Assembly (NCBI GenBank): GCA_002404375.1
Contig: DHJO01000196.1
Coordinates: 38,312 to 43,792, forward strand
DNA length: 5,481 nucleotides
Source: Gemmatimonadales bacterium UBA4718
GTDB taxonomy: Bacteria; Gemmatimonadota; Gemmatimonadetes; Gemmatimonadales; Gemmatimonadaceae
Direction of reading: 5' to 3'
In this document: piece after piece, positions 5,143 to 5,481 of the stretch
Position numbering within the stretch: the first letter of the stretch is position 1
Layout: every line of letters begins with the position of its first letter
Notes under the pieces: generated by a model
The model's database searches: none
What the model saw: the letters and a program-made list of their open reading frames with translations, nothing else
What the model was told of the DNA's origin: nothing
Made by a program: the position numbers and the translations under genes

Positions 5143-5481
5143 CGCGCGAGAGCGACAAAGTAGCGCTCGCAGGTTCTGATCGCCGGAGCACGGCAAGTTT
5201 TCTGATAGCTGTGATCCCGGCGACAGGACCGAGCGCGAGGACGGCAAAGCCCCATTGCCACCCGGCGTGCTGGGCGATGACCGGCACCAGCTGCATCGGA
5301 AGCATCGTCAGCAGAAAGCCCAGTGACGTCTGCACGGTGAGCGCAGTTCCGACGGCATGGGTTGGGACGGACTCCGTAACCAGCGCACTGAATTGCGCGC
5401 TGTCCGCGATGACGAAGAATCCCCAGGTCATTGCCAGCGCTCCGAGTACCCACAGCGGCTTTCCAAACAGGAATCCGCTCA
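5132..5481 (-). CDS. Major Facilitator Superfamily transporter, C-terminal fragment (runs off right edge)
   Basis: The frame enters from the right edge, with its first full codon at 5479-5477, and ends at TAA 5134-5132, giving 115 visible residues. They form the last few transmembrane helices of a 12-helix carrier. Helices are visible at about residues 7-28 (with WVLGALAMTWGFFVIADSAQ), 45-68 (AVGTALTVQTSLGFLL, then MLPMQLVPVIA) and 72-92 (GWQWGFAVLALGPVAGI). The GTALTVQTSLGF stretch and the GWQWGFAVLALGP helix resemble the C-terminal half of MFS permeases, where a helix 11 Gly-rich segment is followed by a GW..aF..LalGP helix 12. A short basic cytoplasmic tail (IRKLAVLRR, then Ser-rich) ends the protein. 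An internal ATG at 5431 is Met17 of this fragment, not a start. The substrate cannot be told. The gene converges on the DHp-receiver gene with 55 bp between the stops. Confidence 0.8.
   Translation of the reverse strand, partial: SGFLFGKPLWVLGALAMTWGFFVIADSAQFSALVTESVPTHAVGTALTVQTSLGFLLTMLPMQLVPVIAQHAGWQWGFAVLALGPVAGITAIRKLAVLRRSEPASATLSLSRENS

Overview
This 5.5 kb window is G+C-rich bacterial chromosomal DNA. It carries a c-di-GMP-responsive cellulose-synthase-type glycosyltransferase, two unusual two-component proteins next to it, and fragments of two other genes cut by the window edges. The organism is probably an environmental Gram-negative bacterium. The style of the PAS/HEINN kinase-like protein, the tandem-PilZ synthase and the AAA_16-type ATPase would fit Gemmatimonadota or a similar soil phylum, but that assignment is a guess from protein style, not a match. 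I see no tRNA, rRNA, CRISPR array, insertion sequence or transfer signature.

Layout from left to right. (1) 1-566, minus: the N-terminal 188 residues of a P-loop ATPase of the AAA_16/STAND type, cut by the left edge. (2) 612-2957, minus: a complete 781-residue BcsA-like family 2 glycosyltransferase with all the processive-synthase motifs, the cellulose-synthase gating loop and two C-terminal PilZ domains. (3) 2958-3130: a 173-bp spacer with three evenly spaced GTCGC repeats. (4) 3131-4180, minus: a 349-residue PAS-PAS protein ending in a histidine-kinase dimerization/phosphoacceptor (DHp) helix pair, with no ATPase domain. (5) 4181-4323: a divergent regulatory region. (6) 4198 (more likely 4324) to 5076, plus: a DHp-like helix pair joined directly to a receiver domain, again with no ATPase domain. 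(7) 5077-5131: a short convergent spacer with a possible bidirectional terminator. (8) 5132-5481, minus: the C-terminal 115 residues of a Major Facilitator Superfamily transporter, cut by the right edge.

The most notable point is the divergent pair (4) and (6). Both keep the phosphorylatable H-box (HEINN and HELNN), but neither encodes the N, G1, F or G2 boxes of a HATPase_c domain, so neither should be able to phosphorylate itself. The simplest reading is a sensor-DHp and a DHp-receiver that depend on another kinase, on each other as mixed dimers, or on a phosphate-independent mechanism. Their position beside a synthase with two PilZ domains suggests a link to exopolysaccharide control. That link is inferred from proximity only. 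No bcsB, bcsC or bcsZ and no GGDEF or EAL gene is visible in the window.
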